Positions 16,915 to 24,691 of a stretch of DNA of 45,292 bases are shown piece after piece. The position numbers and the translations under genes were made by a program. The notes under the pieces are model-generated. The model did not search any database. It saw only the letters and a list, made by a program, of their open reading frames with translations, and was not told the DNA's origin. Position 1 is the stretch's first letter, and the number at the start of each line of letters is the position of its first letter. Source of the DNA: Herpetosiphon giganteus (GTDB taxonomy: Bacteria > Chloroflexota > Chloroflexia > Chloroflexales > Herpetosiphonaceae); contig NZ_JAFBCZ010000041.1 in the NCBI RefSeq assembly GCF_016907925.1, positions 1-45,292 on the forward strand, written 5' to 3'.

Positions 16915-18099
16915 CTAGAGTGCAGCCAAGGTGCGTTGGGCCACTGCTTCCCAACGACATTCACGCAGCACAAATTCACGGCCTGCTGCACCCATCGCAG
17001 CACTGAGTTCAGGCCGATCAAGCAAATAGCTCAGCGCGCTCGCCCATTCACGATAGCCTTGGCAGGGAATGCCGCCGCCGCTGCGCAGCACAAAATCGGT
17101 CGTCACCGGACAATCGGCGTTAACCAAGGCTGGGCGGCCTTGCAGCCAACTCTCCATCAGCACAATCGAAAAGCTTTCAATTGTCGAAAGTTGGCAAAAG
17201 ACATTCGCCGCAGCATAAGCATCATACTTGGTTTGTGGCTCGACAAAGCCCAAATCCAATACCCACGGGTCTAAAATACTCGGCGCATTCAGCTCGCCAG
17301 CGCCAATCCGCACAAACCGCAGCGGGCGGCCTGTTTCAGCCTTCCACTCGCGAAAATAGGCCAACAATTGCGGCACATGTTTGCCCCAATCGGCGCGCCC
17401 AACATAGAGCAGAATTGGCTCATCGCCCAGCCCATAGTGTTGGCGAAAGCGCGCCGCATCGCCAACCCGCGCCAAATCAATGCCTTCGCCAGCAACGCTG
17501 GTTTTGGCTGGATCAAGCTCATACAGGCGTAAACCCAAATCGCGCTCAGGGCGGCTATTAAAAATAATCCCTTGCGCGCGCCGCAACATCTCGCGATAGG
17601 TCGAATAGTAGGCATATGGCTCATCGTGCAAGCAGGGAATATGGTAGGCGCGGCCTTGGGCCAAAAAGCTGCCCCAATACGATAAACCCATTGGATAGGG
17701 CATAAAGATGCAGCGCCGCTCACTATGCGCTAACAAATGTTCATACAAGCCATCGCTGTTGGGCAAACTTCCCAAGAGGTTAATTTCGTGGGCTGGATGG
17801 TCTGGCAAGCGCCGCCCAGAGCGGGCAGCCAAGCGCCGTACCACTGGCGGAATCCCCATCGCAGGCGCAGCCATAGGCCAACGCCGAATTGGTAAGCCAT
17901 TCCAATGGCTCAAACCAGCAGGATAATGCGCAGCAGTCCGCTCGCCAAACGAATCGCGGCCCGTCGTCGTCCAAACTTCAATATCAGCACCTTGGGCATG
18001 GATGGCATGGGCCAGATCGCGGGCTTGATCTTCTGCTCCGCCACGGGTTTCGGGGCCAAACCATGGGGTCACAAGGGCTACAGGGCGTTGCGCTCTCAT
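16915..18099 (-). CDS. family 4 glycosyltransferase (GT-B fold)
   Basis: A 394-residue GT-B enzyme. The N-terminal domain has VALVTPWFGPETRGGAEDQA with a glycine-rich acceptor loop. The C-terminal domain has ILLYVGRADWGKHVPQLLAY (entry to the nucleotide-sugar domain), LDLGFVEPQTKYDAYAAANV, and QLSTIESFSIVLMESWLQGR with the ESFSIVLMES form of the EX7E motif. It should transfer a sugar from a nucleotide donor onto a surface glycan from the cytosolic side. It overlaps the previous gene (18096-18503) by 4 bases (ATGA), so the two are translationally coupled. Confidence 0.9.
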   Translation of the reverse strand: MRAQRPVALVTPWFGPETRGGAEDQARDLAHAIHAQGADIEVWTTTGRDSFGERTAAHYPAGLSHWNGLPIRRWPMAAPAMGIPPVVRRLAARSGRRLPDHPAHEINLLGSLPNSDGLYEHLLAHSERRCIFMPYPMGLSYWGSFLAQGRAYHIPCLHDEPYAYYSTYREMLRRAQGIIFNSRPERDLGLRLYELDPAKTSVAGEGIDLARVGDAARFRQHYGLGDEPILLYVGRADWGKHVPQLLAYFREWKAETGRPLRFVRIGAGELNAPSILDPWVLDLGFVEPQTKYDAYAAANVFCQLSTIESFSIVLMESWLQGRPALVNADCPVTTDFVLRSGGGIPCQGYREWASALSYLLDRPELSAAMGAAGREFVLRECRWEAVAQRTLAAL

Positions 18100-18503
18100 G
18101 CTTGCCGCTCGCGCTCAAGTTCAACCACCCTCGCCCGCAACAAGGCAATTTCGGCGCGTTGCTCGTCGATCGTCGTCACCACGCCATGCAACGTACGCAC
18201 AATTGCGTCGTTGGCAGCATTTTGTTGCTCGGCAATCGGGTTGATATACCAGCGCAAATAGCGGCGCACCACTTTGTTGAGCGTAGCAATAACTTTTTGG
18301 GGCAAGGTTTCGCCGTGCAATGGCCAATGCACACTGACCACACGCGTCGCCTCAACCTCGGCCAACAAGCGCTTGAGATCAACATCGCTCAGGCGTGGCT
18401 CATTGGCTTGATCGGTTAAACCAGATGCGCGACGTTGGCGAATTCCATCACGGATTTCGGCCAAAATCGCGCCAACATCAATCGGGGCTGGTTGCTCTGC
18501 CAT
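18096..18503 (-). CDS. coiled-coil protein coupled to a glycosyltransferase
   Basis: A 135-residue protein I do not recognise as a named family. It has an acidic and basic N-terminus (DVGAILAEIRDGIRQRRASG), a middle VRRYLRWYINPIAEQQNAAN, and a C-terminal coiled coil (about 95-135; VVTTIDEQRAEIALLRARVV). The WYINPIAEQQNAAN motif recurs, in my recollection, at the start of proteins encoded in glycosyltransferase and methyltransferase clusters. The ATGA overlap with the GT4 gene suggests a shared complex, perhaps a scaffold. A minus-strand TATACT about 40 bases upstream could be its -10 box. Confidence 0.6.
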   Translation of the reverse strand: MAEQPAPIDVGAILAEIRDGIRQRRASGLTDQANEPRLSDVDLKRLLAEVEATRVVSVHWPLHGETLPQKVIATLNKVVRRYLRWYINPIAEQQNAANDAIVRTLHGVVTTIDEQRAEIALLRARVVELERERQA

Positions 18504-18568
18504 TGGTCTGCCTCATTCCAGAATGATTTCTGCGGGCAGTATAGCAGCAAATCTAGCCTCGTTTGGCA

Positions 18569-19150
18569 TTAGAGGGTTTCGCCGCGTTCCAGCGTAGCAA
18601 CAAAGTCGCGAATCCGTTTAGCACGCGTTTCTGGTTTTTTGGCGGTTTGGATGCGAAACAAAAATGAATAGCGTTGCGTTTGTTTAAGCGTAGCAAAGAA
18701 GTTGGCGGCGCTTGGGCTAGCATCAAGCGCTGCCTGAAAATCCTCAGGCACAGTCGAATTTTTGGGCGAATCATAGGCGGCATCCCAACGGCCATCGGCT
18801 TTGGCCCGTTCAACTTCGGCTTCGCCAGCAGCGTGCATTAGGCCAGCAGCGCTCAAGCGTTCAATATGATCACGGTTCACTTTCGACCAAGTGCTTTTTT
18901 TCGTCCGTGGGCTAAATTTTTGCAACCAAAACTGCTCATCGATTGGTTTGGCTTGGCCATCAATCCAACCAAAGCACAAGGCTTCATCCAAAGCCTCGGC
19001 GCGATTGACCGAAGCAATGCCAGTCGCTTTTTTGGCCAGTTTGAGCCAAACCCCAGTGCTGGCTGCATGTTCAGCCTCAAGCCAAGCCCGCCATTCCGCT
19101 TGATTGGCAAAACTCAGGGTTGGTAATTCGGCCTTCGTTTTATCGCTCAT
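18569..19150 (-). CDS. YdeI/OmpD-associated family protein, copy 1
   Basis: 193 residues of the YdeI/OmpD-associated family: LSFANQAEWRAWLEAEHAAS, GVWLKLAKKATG, the signature EALDEALCFGWIDGQ, WLQKFSPRTKKSTWSKVNRDHIERL, and the C-terminal YDSPKNSTVPEDFQAALDAS with RIQTAKKPETRAKRI. The family is named for mild effects on resistance to cationic peptides; the biochemical role is unknown. The start at 19150 has AAGGAG about 7 bases upstream, and a longer frame adds 12 residues. It lies 66 bases downstream of a close copy (19217-19798) in the same orientation, so the pair is a tandem duplication. Confidence 0.85.
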   Translation of the reverse strand: MSDKTKAELPTLSFANQAEWRAWLEAEHAASTGVWLKLAKKATGIASVNRAEALDEALCFGWIDGQAKPIDEQFWLQKFSPRTKKSTWSKVNRDHIERLSAAGLMHAAGEAEVERAKADGRWDAAYDSPKNSTVPEDFQAALDASPSAANFFATLKQTQRYSFLFRIQTAKKPETRAKRIRDFVATLERGETL

Positions 19151-19216
19151 CACATACTCCTTAACATGCATCAACCACACTCCCATTATTTATCAGGATT
19201 GGGCAATCAAATCAAG

Positions 19217-19798
19217 TTAAAAAGTTTCGCCACGTTCGAGCATGGCAATAAAGTCGCCAATGCGTTTGGCACGGGTTTCTGGTTTTTTAGCGGTTTGGAT
19301 GCGAAATAAAAATGAATAGCGGTTTGCCTGTTTGAGCGTGGCAAAGAAGCTAGCAGCCGTTGGGCTAGCATCAAGCGCTGCCTGAAAATCCTCAGGAATC
19401 GTGGCATTTTTGGGCGAATCGTAGGCCGCATCCCAACGGCCATCGGCTTTGGCCCGTTCAACCTCGGCCTCACCAGCAGCATGCATCAGGCCAGCAGCGC
19501 TCAAACGTTCAATATGATCACGATTGACTTTCGACCAAATGCTTTTTTTGCCCCGTGGCGTGAACTTTTGCAACCAATATTGCTCATCAAAGCTCTTTTT
19601 TTGGCCATCAATCCAGCCGTAACACAAGGCTTCATCAAGGGCTTGGGCATAATTAATTGATGCAATGCCGGTAGCTTTTTTGGCCAGTTTGAGCCAAATT
19701 CCGGCGCTGGTAGCATGTTCAACTGCGAGCCAAGCCCGCCATTCCGCTTGGTCGGCAAAACTCAGGGTTGGCAATTCGGCTTTTGGTTTCGCGCTCAT
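19217..19798 (-). CDS. YdeI/OmpD-associated family protein, copy 2
   Basis: Also 193 residues, with the same motifs as the neighbouring copy: EALDEALCYGWIDGQ, WLQKFTPRGKKSIWSKVNRD, and YDSPKNATIPEDFQAAL. Most residues are identical along the whole length and the leader is conserved (AAGGAG then TGTGATG), so this is a recent tandem duplication of gene plus ribosome site. Differences cluster in KKSFDEQYWLQKF and near the ends. A 14-bp hairpin (19819-19857) lies just upstream, between this gene and ribY. Confidence 0.85.
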   Translation of the reverse strand: MSAKPKAELPTLSFADQAEWRAWLAVEHATSAGIWLKLAKKATGIASINYAQALDEALCYGWIDGQKKSFDEQYWLQKFTPRGKKSIWSKVNRDHIERLSAAGLMHAAGEAEVERAKADGRWDAAYDSPKNATIPEDFQAALDASPTAASFFATLKQANRYSFLFRIQTAKKPETRAKRIGDFIAMLERGETF

Positions 19799-19818
19799 CA
19801 CACACTCCTTAAATACAA

Positions 19819-19857
19819 TGACGTGCTCATGGAAGCATACAATCCATGAGCACGTCA
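19819..19857 (-). terminator. 14-bp hairpin between ribY and the YdeI pair
   Basis: TGACGTGCTCATGG and CCATGAGCACGTCA form a perfect 14-bp inverted repeat around 11 bases. It follows the ribY stop codon by 16 bases. There is only a short T-rich tail (TTGTATTT), so it may terminate incompletely or protect the 3' end of ribXY mRNA. Confidence 0.55.
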
Positions 19858-19873
19858 ACATCGCCTGAATGGT

Positions 19874-20908
19874 TTAGGGTTGAGCAATAAACTGATTGCT
19901 GAAAGAACTGCTTAATTCAACATCTTTGGCCAATACGCCTTGGCTGCGCAAAAAGCTATGGGTTGCTTCCCAGCTGGCCAAATCGGTATAGCCAAGCCCA
20001 TATTTGGCGGTCAAATCGCTTTGCCAATAGCCAATCGTTTCGGCTAAAACTTTTTGTTGCAAGGCTTTGGTCGCGTCATCAGCAGCTTGCAATTCGGGAA
20101 TTTCGGTCAAGCTGGCGCTAAATGCCTTATCTGGATCAGCCGCAACATCGCGCATGCCCAAGGCAGTTGCTTTGACGAAACCTTGCACCAAGGCTGGTTG
20201 GTCTTTAATCAAGCTTTCGCTCACAATAATGCCATCAGAAGTTAAAGCAAATGAATCCGAAACCCGAATCACATTCAATTTAACTCCGGCCTCGGCCAGT
20301 TGAATTGGCTCGTTATTGCCGTAGCCACTGGCAACTTGCACTTTATCTTCGCTCAACGCCTGCACTTGAGCAAAGCCAATTTCTTGAATCTGCAAATCGC
20401 TTTCTTGCAGCGAATTTGCATACATCAAGGCTAGCAAGCCAATGTACGAGGCTCCAAAACGGCCTGGAATGCCCACAGTTTTGCCTTTGAGATCGGCTGG
20501 GGTTTTGATATTCAGCTCGGCTTTGCTATAAAAAACCGTTGGCGTGCGTTGGCTGATCGTCGCAACATTGACAATTGGCAAGCCCTGCGCCCGCGCCAAC
20601 AAAACCGAATCGCCGCCAGCCATGCCAAAATGCACCGAGCCATTGGCCACACGCTGCACCGAATCAGTTTCGTATTGATAATCGAAGGTTACATCCAAGC
20701 CTTCGGCTTCATAATAGCCTTGGGTTTTGGCCAAATAGAACGGTGCAAATTGAATATTTGGCACATATGGCATGGCAATCGTAACTTTGGTTAGCGGCTT
20801 GGCTTGATTATTTCCCCCAGTAGTAACCGCAGTATTTGCCACAGTTTGCCCGCCACAAGCCGTCAAAAAGAGTAGCCCAACAATCGCTAAGACACGACGA
20901 TATTGCAT
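19874..20908 (-). CDS. ribY: riboflavin-type ABC substrate-binding lipoprotein RibY
   Basis: A 344-residue NMT1/THI5-like binding protein. The ATG at 20908 has GGAG upstream and gives a lipoprotein signal (LLFLTACGG, lipidated C18); an ATG six codons upstream has a poorer site. KVTIAMPYVPNIQFAPFYLA, VTFDYQYETDSVQRVANGSV, LKGKTVGIPGRFGASYIGLL and SDSFALTSDGIIVSE are the usual family segments. NMT1-like proteins bind pyrimidines and related rings. The FMN riboswitch upstream makes riboflavin or a precursor the likely ligand, and RibXY is the name given to such pairs in Chloroflexota. It follows ribX directly. No ATPase gene is beside it. Confidence 0.85.
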   Translation of the reverse strand: MQYRRVLAIVGLLFLTACGGQTVANTAVTTGGNNQAKPLTKVTIAMPYVPNIQFAPFYLAKTQGYYEAEGLDVTFDYQYETDSVQRVANGSVHFGMAGGDSVLLARAQGLPIVNVATISQRTPTVFYSKAELNIKTPADLKGKTVGIPGRFGASYIGLLALMYANSLQESDLQIQEIGFAQVQALSEDKVQVASGYGNNEPIQLAEAGVKLNVIRVSDSFALTSDGIIVSESLIKDQPALVQGFVKATALGMRDVAADPDKAFSASLTEIPELQAADDATKALQQKVLAETIGYWQSDLTAKYGLGYTDLASWEATHSFLRSQGVLAKDVELSSSFSNQFIAQP

Positions 20909-20926
20909 TGAAAGCTCCACACACAT

Positions 20927-21751
20927 CTATTCCCACGTGACCAAACGTCGTTCTAGCCACATTGCTAGCTGATAAAACCCAAACGTCAGCAAACCAAGCG
21001 TAAACAAGGCTGCAAAAATCAGCGGCGTATCGAATAAACCACGGGCGATGTTGATTAACGCGCCCAGCCCTTCGCGGCCACCAATAAACTCAGCGACCAC
21101 TGCGCCAGTGGTCGCCAAGGCCAAACCGGTTTTGATGCCGCCGAAAATCCCTGGTAAGGCCAAGGGCAATTCAATTTGCCACAAGCTTTGCCAGCGATTT
21201 GCGCCGCTAATTGCCGCCATCTCGCGAATATCGCGCGGCACGCTACGCAAGGCCACAACCACACTGCTCAGCATTGGAAAGAAGGTTACCAAGGCAGCGA
21301 CCAACAATTTAGCCCGCAAATCAGCGCCAACCCAAATCAAAATCAACGGCGCAACTGCCACAATCGGAATCGCCTGCACAATCGCCAATTGTGGCGAGAC
21401 AATTCGATCAAGCCAATGCCAATTGGCCAAAACGTAGCCCAAAACCAAACTCGCAGCGAAGGCCAAGCCAAAACCACCCAAGGCTTCGGTCAAGGTGCGC
21501 AAAGTGTGTTGCAACAACGCGCCTTGGGTCAATTCCTGCCACCAGCGGCTAGCAACCGCCTCAGGCGTTGGTAGAACAAAAGCTGGGTATTGTTGCCAAG
21601 CAACCAAGCCACGCCATGCCAACAGCACCCCAAGCAGCGAAAGCCCAATCCACAAGCGGCTCGAACTAAGCCAGGTGCGGCGTTGCTTGCGGAGCAACGG
21701 AGCAGCGGGAGCTTCTACGACATACTTCATCCGGCCATAATCTTGTAACAT
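20927..21751 (-). CDS. ribX: ABC transporter permease RibX
   Basis: A 274-residue inner-membrane permease of the SsuC/TauC type with about six helices (first at about 31-48). The EAA loop reads MAAISGANRWQSLWQIELPLALPGIFGG (about 183-210), the contact site for an ATPase; that region runs through ALATTGAVVAEFIGGREGLG near the end. I chose the ATG at 21751 because AGGTG lies 6 bases upstream; a GTG three codons earlier overlaps that site. It is the first gene after the FMN riboswitch and terminator (21761-22035). The ATP-binding subunit must come from elsewhere in the genome. Confidence 0.88.
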   Translation of the reverse strand: MLQDYGRMKYVVEAPAAPLLRKQRRTWLSSSRLWIGLSLLGVLLAWRGLVAWQQYPAFVLPTPEAVASRWWQELTQGALLQHTLRTLTEALGGFGLAFAASLVLGYVLANWHWLDRIVSPQLAIVQAIPIVAVAPLILIWVGADLRAKLLVAALVTFFPMLSSVVVALRSVPRDIREMAAISGANRWQSLWQIELPLALPGIFGGIKTGLALATTGAVVAEFIGGREGLGALINIARGLFDTPLIFAALFTLGLLTFGFYQLAMWLERRLVTWE

Positions 21752-21760
21752 ACGTGACAC

Positions 21761-21801
21761 CTAAAAACAAAAAACCCCAAAAGAATCAATCATCTCAGGG
21801 T
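21761..21801 (-). terminator. regulated terminator of the FMN riboswitch
   Basis: In the minus-strand RNA, ACCCUGAGA (21793-21801) pairs with UUUUGGGGU (21774-21782) over 9 bp, three of them G-U, followed by a U-run (about 21762-21773). The first arm can instead pair with UUCAGGGU at the 5' side of the aptamer (22024-22031), 8 bp, which would prevent termination when FMN is scarce. Confidence 0.65.
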
Positions 21802-21906
21802 CAATCAACACGTAGATGCATACACAAGCCAAACGTCGCTGCAACGAGACAGCACGCTTGAATTACGCAAATAACCCACAGCATTGTAGGTACACATACG
21901 TTGATC

Positions 21907-22035
21907 GATCTTCTTCCATCCGGACTTTGACCGTCGGCTCTGGATTCACACCAGCATCCTACCTTGCGGCTCGCGGGCTTATGTGGCTGAACCACCATCA
22001 CCGCCGATAAGGAATTTCACCTAACCCTGAAGACC
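21907..22035 (-). ncRNA. FMN riboswitch (RFN element)
   Basis: The minus-strand RNA carries the conserved RFN blocks in order: GGUCUUCAGGGU, GGUGAAAUUCC, CGGCGGUGAU, AGCCCGCGAGC, GGUGUGAAUCC, AGAGCCGACGGU, CAAAGUCCGGAUGG and GAAGAAGAUC. The closing stem P1 pairs GGUCUUC (22029-22035) with GAAGAUC (21907-21913). It binds FMN and lies about 155 bases before the ribX start, in the leader of ribXY. A terminator follows (21761-21801), so FMN should end transcription. Confidence 0.96.
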
Positions 22036-22054
22036 ATAGTATTTAGTTACCTGT

Positions 22055-22083
22055 ACCATAGCACTGAGTTTTGTAACTGTCAA
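22055..22083 (-). promoter_or_regulatory. promoter of the riboswitch-ribXY transcript
   Basis: A perfect TTGACA (22078-22083) and TATGGT (22055-22060) lie 17 bases apart on the minus strand. Transcription would start near 22048, about a dozen bases before the aptamer. Confidence 0.75.
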
Positions 22084-22295
22084 TACACTAACAGTCGGAT
22101 GTGGAACCACGAAGCCCTCAAAGAGCACAAAGCTGCGCATTCACGATTCATACTAACAGTCCACAGAACCAATATTTGGGGGTACAGGGGGATGAAAACC
22201 CCCTGCGTCTCCCTTCGGCGGCGGGACGGAAGGGTGGCGAAACATAAATCCTGCTCCATGCAAATGGATGATCATAAACCTCGTTTAGGAGCATA
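22084..22295. other. intergenic stretch with two G/C hairpins
   Basis: No gene is supported here. The stretch includes CCACGAAGCCCTCAAAGAGC (about 22106-22125), reminiscent of dispersed phrases in related genomes. It also has a CAGGGGG/CCCCCTG hairpin with a 7-base loop (22185-22205) and a CCCTTC/GAAGGG stem (22211-22234). The two lie end to end, as in repeat elements or small structured RNAs. A plus-strand open frame here has no ribosome site and low protein likeness. Confidence 0.4.
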
Positions 22296-22328
22296 TAAAA
22301 AAGCAACTGCCATGTTTGGCAATTGCTT
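22295..22328 (-). terminator. terminator of the roadblock gene
   Basis: As minus-strand RNA AAGCAAUUGCC (22318-22328) pairs with GGCAGUUGCUU (22301-22311), including one U-G pair, with a 6-base loop, then UUUUUU. It lies 28 bases beyond the stop codon. Confidence 0.8.
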
Positions 22329-22355
22329 GTAAGCTAGCTTAAAAAACCAGCAGGG

Positions 22356-22721
22356 TTAGAATTCGATTTTTTCTTCAATCTCGCTCAGCATAATCCGCGC
22401 AAGCGCCAAATTGGCAGTCGGTTTGTTGAGCGCTAAGTATAAGAAGATACTAGGTTTCTTTTGCAAAATTCGAATCAGATGATATTGAGAACCCAAGGTG
22501 ATCAAAATATCTTCAATCTGATCCTTCAATCCAAGCCGACTCATCACTTTCATTTTAGAACGTACTACTTCAGTGTTGCCTGCTGCAGCCAACTCTAAGT
22601 TTAGAGCGCTATTCCCGCCAGCAGTGCCAAGCGTCATGCCGCTGGTATAATCCACCAAAGCAACGCCTAACGCACCGTCGATGTTCATGGCCTCTTCGAG
22701 CGACTGTTTAATGTTATTCAT
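22356..22721 (-). CDS. roadblock/LC7 domain protein
   Basis: A 121-residue single-domain protein of the roadblock/LC7 (MglB-like) fold: an N-terminal helix NNIKQSLEEAMNIDGALGVA, VDYTSGMTLGTAG, a central helix LNLELAAAGNTEVVRSKMKV, the strand EDILITLGSQYHLIRIL, and the C-terminal LNLALARIMLSEIEEKIEF-type helix. Such proteins usually act as GTPase partners in motility or polarity. The start at 22721 has AAAGGA upstream, and a longer frame adds 14 residues. It has its own good promoter (22759-22787) and a strong terminator. No intact GTPase gene is adjacent; a broken one lies at 38130-38772. Confidence 0.85.
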   Translation of the reverse strand: MNNIKQSLEEAMNIDGALGVALVDYTSGMTLGTAGGNSALNLELAAAGNTEVVRSKMKVMSRLGLKDQIEDILITLGSQYHLIRILQKKPSIFLYLALNKPTANLALARIMLSEIEEKIEF

Positions 22722-22758
22722 ACAACGTCCTTTTGTTCTACGCTCCAGACACAGAGGT

Positions 22759-22787
22759 ATCATAGAAGGATTAAACTAGCCCGTCAA
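22759..22787 (-). promoter_or_regulatory. promoter of the roadblock gene
   Basis: TTGACG (22782-22787) and TATGAT (22759-22764), both read on the minus strand, lie 17 bases apart; the leader is about 31 bases. Confidence 0.7.
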
Positions 22788-22854
22788 GAGCTAGCAGCAA
22801 ATTCCATGGCTATCCATTTAGCCTGCTATCCACCAGCATAGCTAGTTGCTTGAT

Positions 22855-23487
22855 TTAGCTGAAACGCTCCACAACATGCAATTGCCCAGTTTGGGTGCGC
22901 CAGACTTCGAGCCACGGTTCGGCTTCAGCATAGGTGCATAGAACCAGTTGTTGTTGCAACAATTCGGGCCAGTCGCCATCGGGCCAAACCATATGCCAAC
23001 CACCAAGCGAAGCAACTGCATCTTCACGATACAGGGGGTGTTGCGCTTGATACAGCGTTTCATAGCCATCAACTAATTCGCGATCCGCAACATCATCAGC
23101 CCCAATCCAACTCTGATCATCCCGAAATGAATCAATCCATTGTTGAATCGTTGCTGAGCCAAAGTGCAAAACTGCATCTAATGGCGGCAAACTGGTTGCT
23201 GGCTGCACATATAAGGCCTGCATTGTTGCTAATTGTTCTTTAGTAAGTGATAACGAGCTAAGTTTGACTGAATGATTCGATTCAGCAGCATATTCAATGA
23301 TTAAGGACGTTGATTCAGTCAACATTGGCAAATAGGCACAATCAACAATCAGCACTGGGCCTGATTTAGCATTTAATTCGCCCCAATAGCCAGCAATCGG
23401 CTGATCGGGGGTGCTTGGCTCGGTTGTTAACATCATCCAGGGACGAATTAAAACTTGTGCTTCAGCCACCAGAGTTGCTAAATCCAT
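22855..23487 (-). CDS. unknown protein of the accessory stretch
   Basis: I do not recognise this 210-residue soluble protein. It begins MDLATLVAEAQVLIRPWMML and contains IAGYWGELNAKSGPVLIVDC, PPLDAVLHFGSATIQQWIDSF and SLGGWHMVWPDGDWPELLQQ. It ends in EAEPWLEVWRTQTGQLHVVE. The many tryptophans and acidic surface recall immunity-like or SMI1-type proteins, but no family motif is clear. The start at 23487 has GAGGGGG upstream; the next ATG farther out adds 8 residues. It lies divergent from the DUF4274 gene at 23659. Confidence 0.65.
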   Translation of the reverse strand: MDLATLVAEAQVLIRPWMMLTTEPSTPDQPIAGYWGELNAKSGPVLIVDCAYLPMLTESTSLIIEYAAESNHSVKLSSLSLTKEQLATMQALYVQPATSLPPLDAVLHFGSATIQQWIDSFRDDQSWIGADDVADRELVDGYETLYQAQHPLYREDAVASLGGWHMVWPDGDWPELLQQQLVLCTYAEAEPWLEVWRTQTGQLHVVERFS

Positions 23488-23601
23488 ATAACCCCCTCTT
23501 GCTTTTATCATTCAACCCGTCTAATCCTAGCTCTAAATTACATCCTGCACAAGCCTTATTTTGCGGCCAGCAAACTAGTTGCAAATTGAGGTTGAACCCC
23601 A

Positions 23602-23629
23602 TTGAAAAACCAAGCACGTAGGCTACAAT
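23602..23629 (+). promoter_or_regulatory. promoter of the DUF4274 gene
   Basis: TTGAAA (23602-23607) and TACAAT (23624-23629) are 16 bases apart, with the ATG about 30 bases downstream. Confidence 0.6.
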
Positions 23630-23658
23630 AAGCTCAATCATTCTGTAAGAGAGAATAT

Positions 23659-24612
23659 ATGGCACCGCAATTAACCAAATCAGAAGCTTATGCAGTCTTG
23701 CAGGTCTTAGAATTTGATGCCGATTACCGCCAATTAACCAAGCCTCTGCAATGGCATCAAATGATGTTGCAATGGAATTGGGACGGTAATTTAGAACCAA
23801 TTTGGTGGATTATTCAGCAACCAAATTGCGATTTTGGCACTGCCTTATTAATTTTTTGGCGGGCAAATGCTGGCTATTATTATCAATATCCTAATCGTGA
23901 AGCCCTCATCGCCGACCGAGGTAATCCCGCAATCTACGATTTACTTAAACAGATCGAATTAAATTATTTGAATGGCTTTTATCAAAACCAAGCCTTTGGC
24001 TATGATCCCACCAATGAGGATGGCGACGATTTTACTCAAGATTATGTTGAGCAGCGCCAGCAAGCCATTCCTGAAGGCATGGTACGGCCAAGCCCAGGCC
24101 CAATTATCAAGTATCAAGCGTTAATGCAGTCGACGATTCGCCCATTAACCAGCCAAGAAGCCAAGCGAGTTGCCAAAAAGCTGAGTCAAGCGTGGCAGAT
24201 ACTGACAGCGTTTAATCCGCAATTTACGCCCCAATCAGCAAGTCCTGTCATCGTGCAAGCAATCGCCGAGTGTGTCGAGCAGTTTCGTCAAAGCCTCTCA
24301 ATCACCCAAAAAATCTCGCATCGCCAACCAATTCTCGCCCTTGGATGGCTTTGGGCCGAGCAGCTTTGCCAAGCCTATGCTTGGACTTGGGCTTGTCGTA
24401 GCTCACGCATCACCCGCTCGATTGGCGTAATCAGCCCCGATAAGGACTTTATGCATTTTCCACCAAATCTAATCAGCTATCTGGTAAAAGTGCGCAGAGA
24501 GCAGAATCAAATCTATCCCTTATTTGAACGCTTAGCAACGATTGAAGCGACAAGCGACTTCCGCGATGCTTATAGTTCTGGCTGGCTTTCCCGCACAGCA
24601 TCACTTGAGTAA
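23659..24612 (+). CDS. DUF4274-containing protein
   Basis: 317 residues. The N-terminal part (about 35-115) resembles DUF4274: LQWHQMMLQWNWDG, then IIQQPNCDFGTALLIFWRAN, a family signature of the NCDxGTAL type. The rest is not recognised; it has a basic stretch (TSQEAKRVAKKLSQAWQIL) and ALGWLWAEQLCQAYAWTWAC, then SIGVISPDKDFMHFPPNLIS. DUF4274 proteins are often found among immunity proteins and other accessory genes. AAGAGAG precedes the start. It lies 79 bases before a gene with an Imm40-like end, on the same strand. Confidence 0.65.
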   Translation: MAPQLTKSEAYAVLQVLEFDADYRQLTKPLQWHQMMLQWNWDGNLEPIWWIIQQPNCDFGTALLIFWRANAGYYYQYPNREALIADRGNPAIYDLLKQIELNYLNGFYQNQAFGYDPTNEDGDDFTQDYVEQRQQAIPEGMVRPSPGPIIKYQALMQSTIRPLTSQEAKRVAKKLSQAWQILTAFNPQFTPQSASPVIVQAIAECVEQFRQSLSITQKISHRQPILALGWLWAEQLCQAYAWTWACRSSRITRSIGVISPDKDFMHFPPNLISYLVKVRREQNQIYPLFERLATIEATSDFRDAYSSGWLSRTASLE

Positions 24613-24691
24613 ATTCAAACCAGCGATTGAGGCACGCGCGCCAAACTATGCTATGCTCAGACGTATGCGAAGCATAGGCGAGAGGCAATCA

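Noticed and set aside
22099-22332. Plus-strand open frame of 77 codons
   Set aside because: It crosses two hairpins and the roadblock terminator, has no ribosome site, and its translation is not protein-like.
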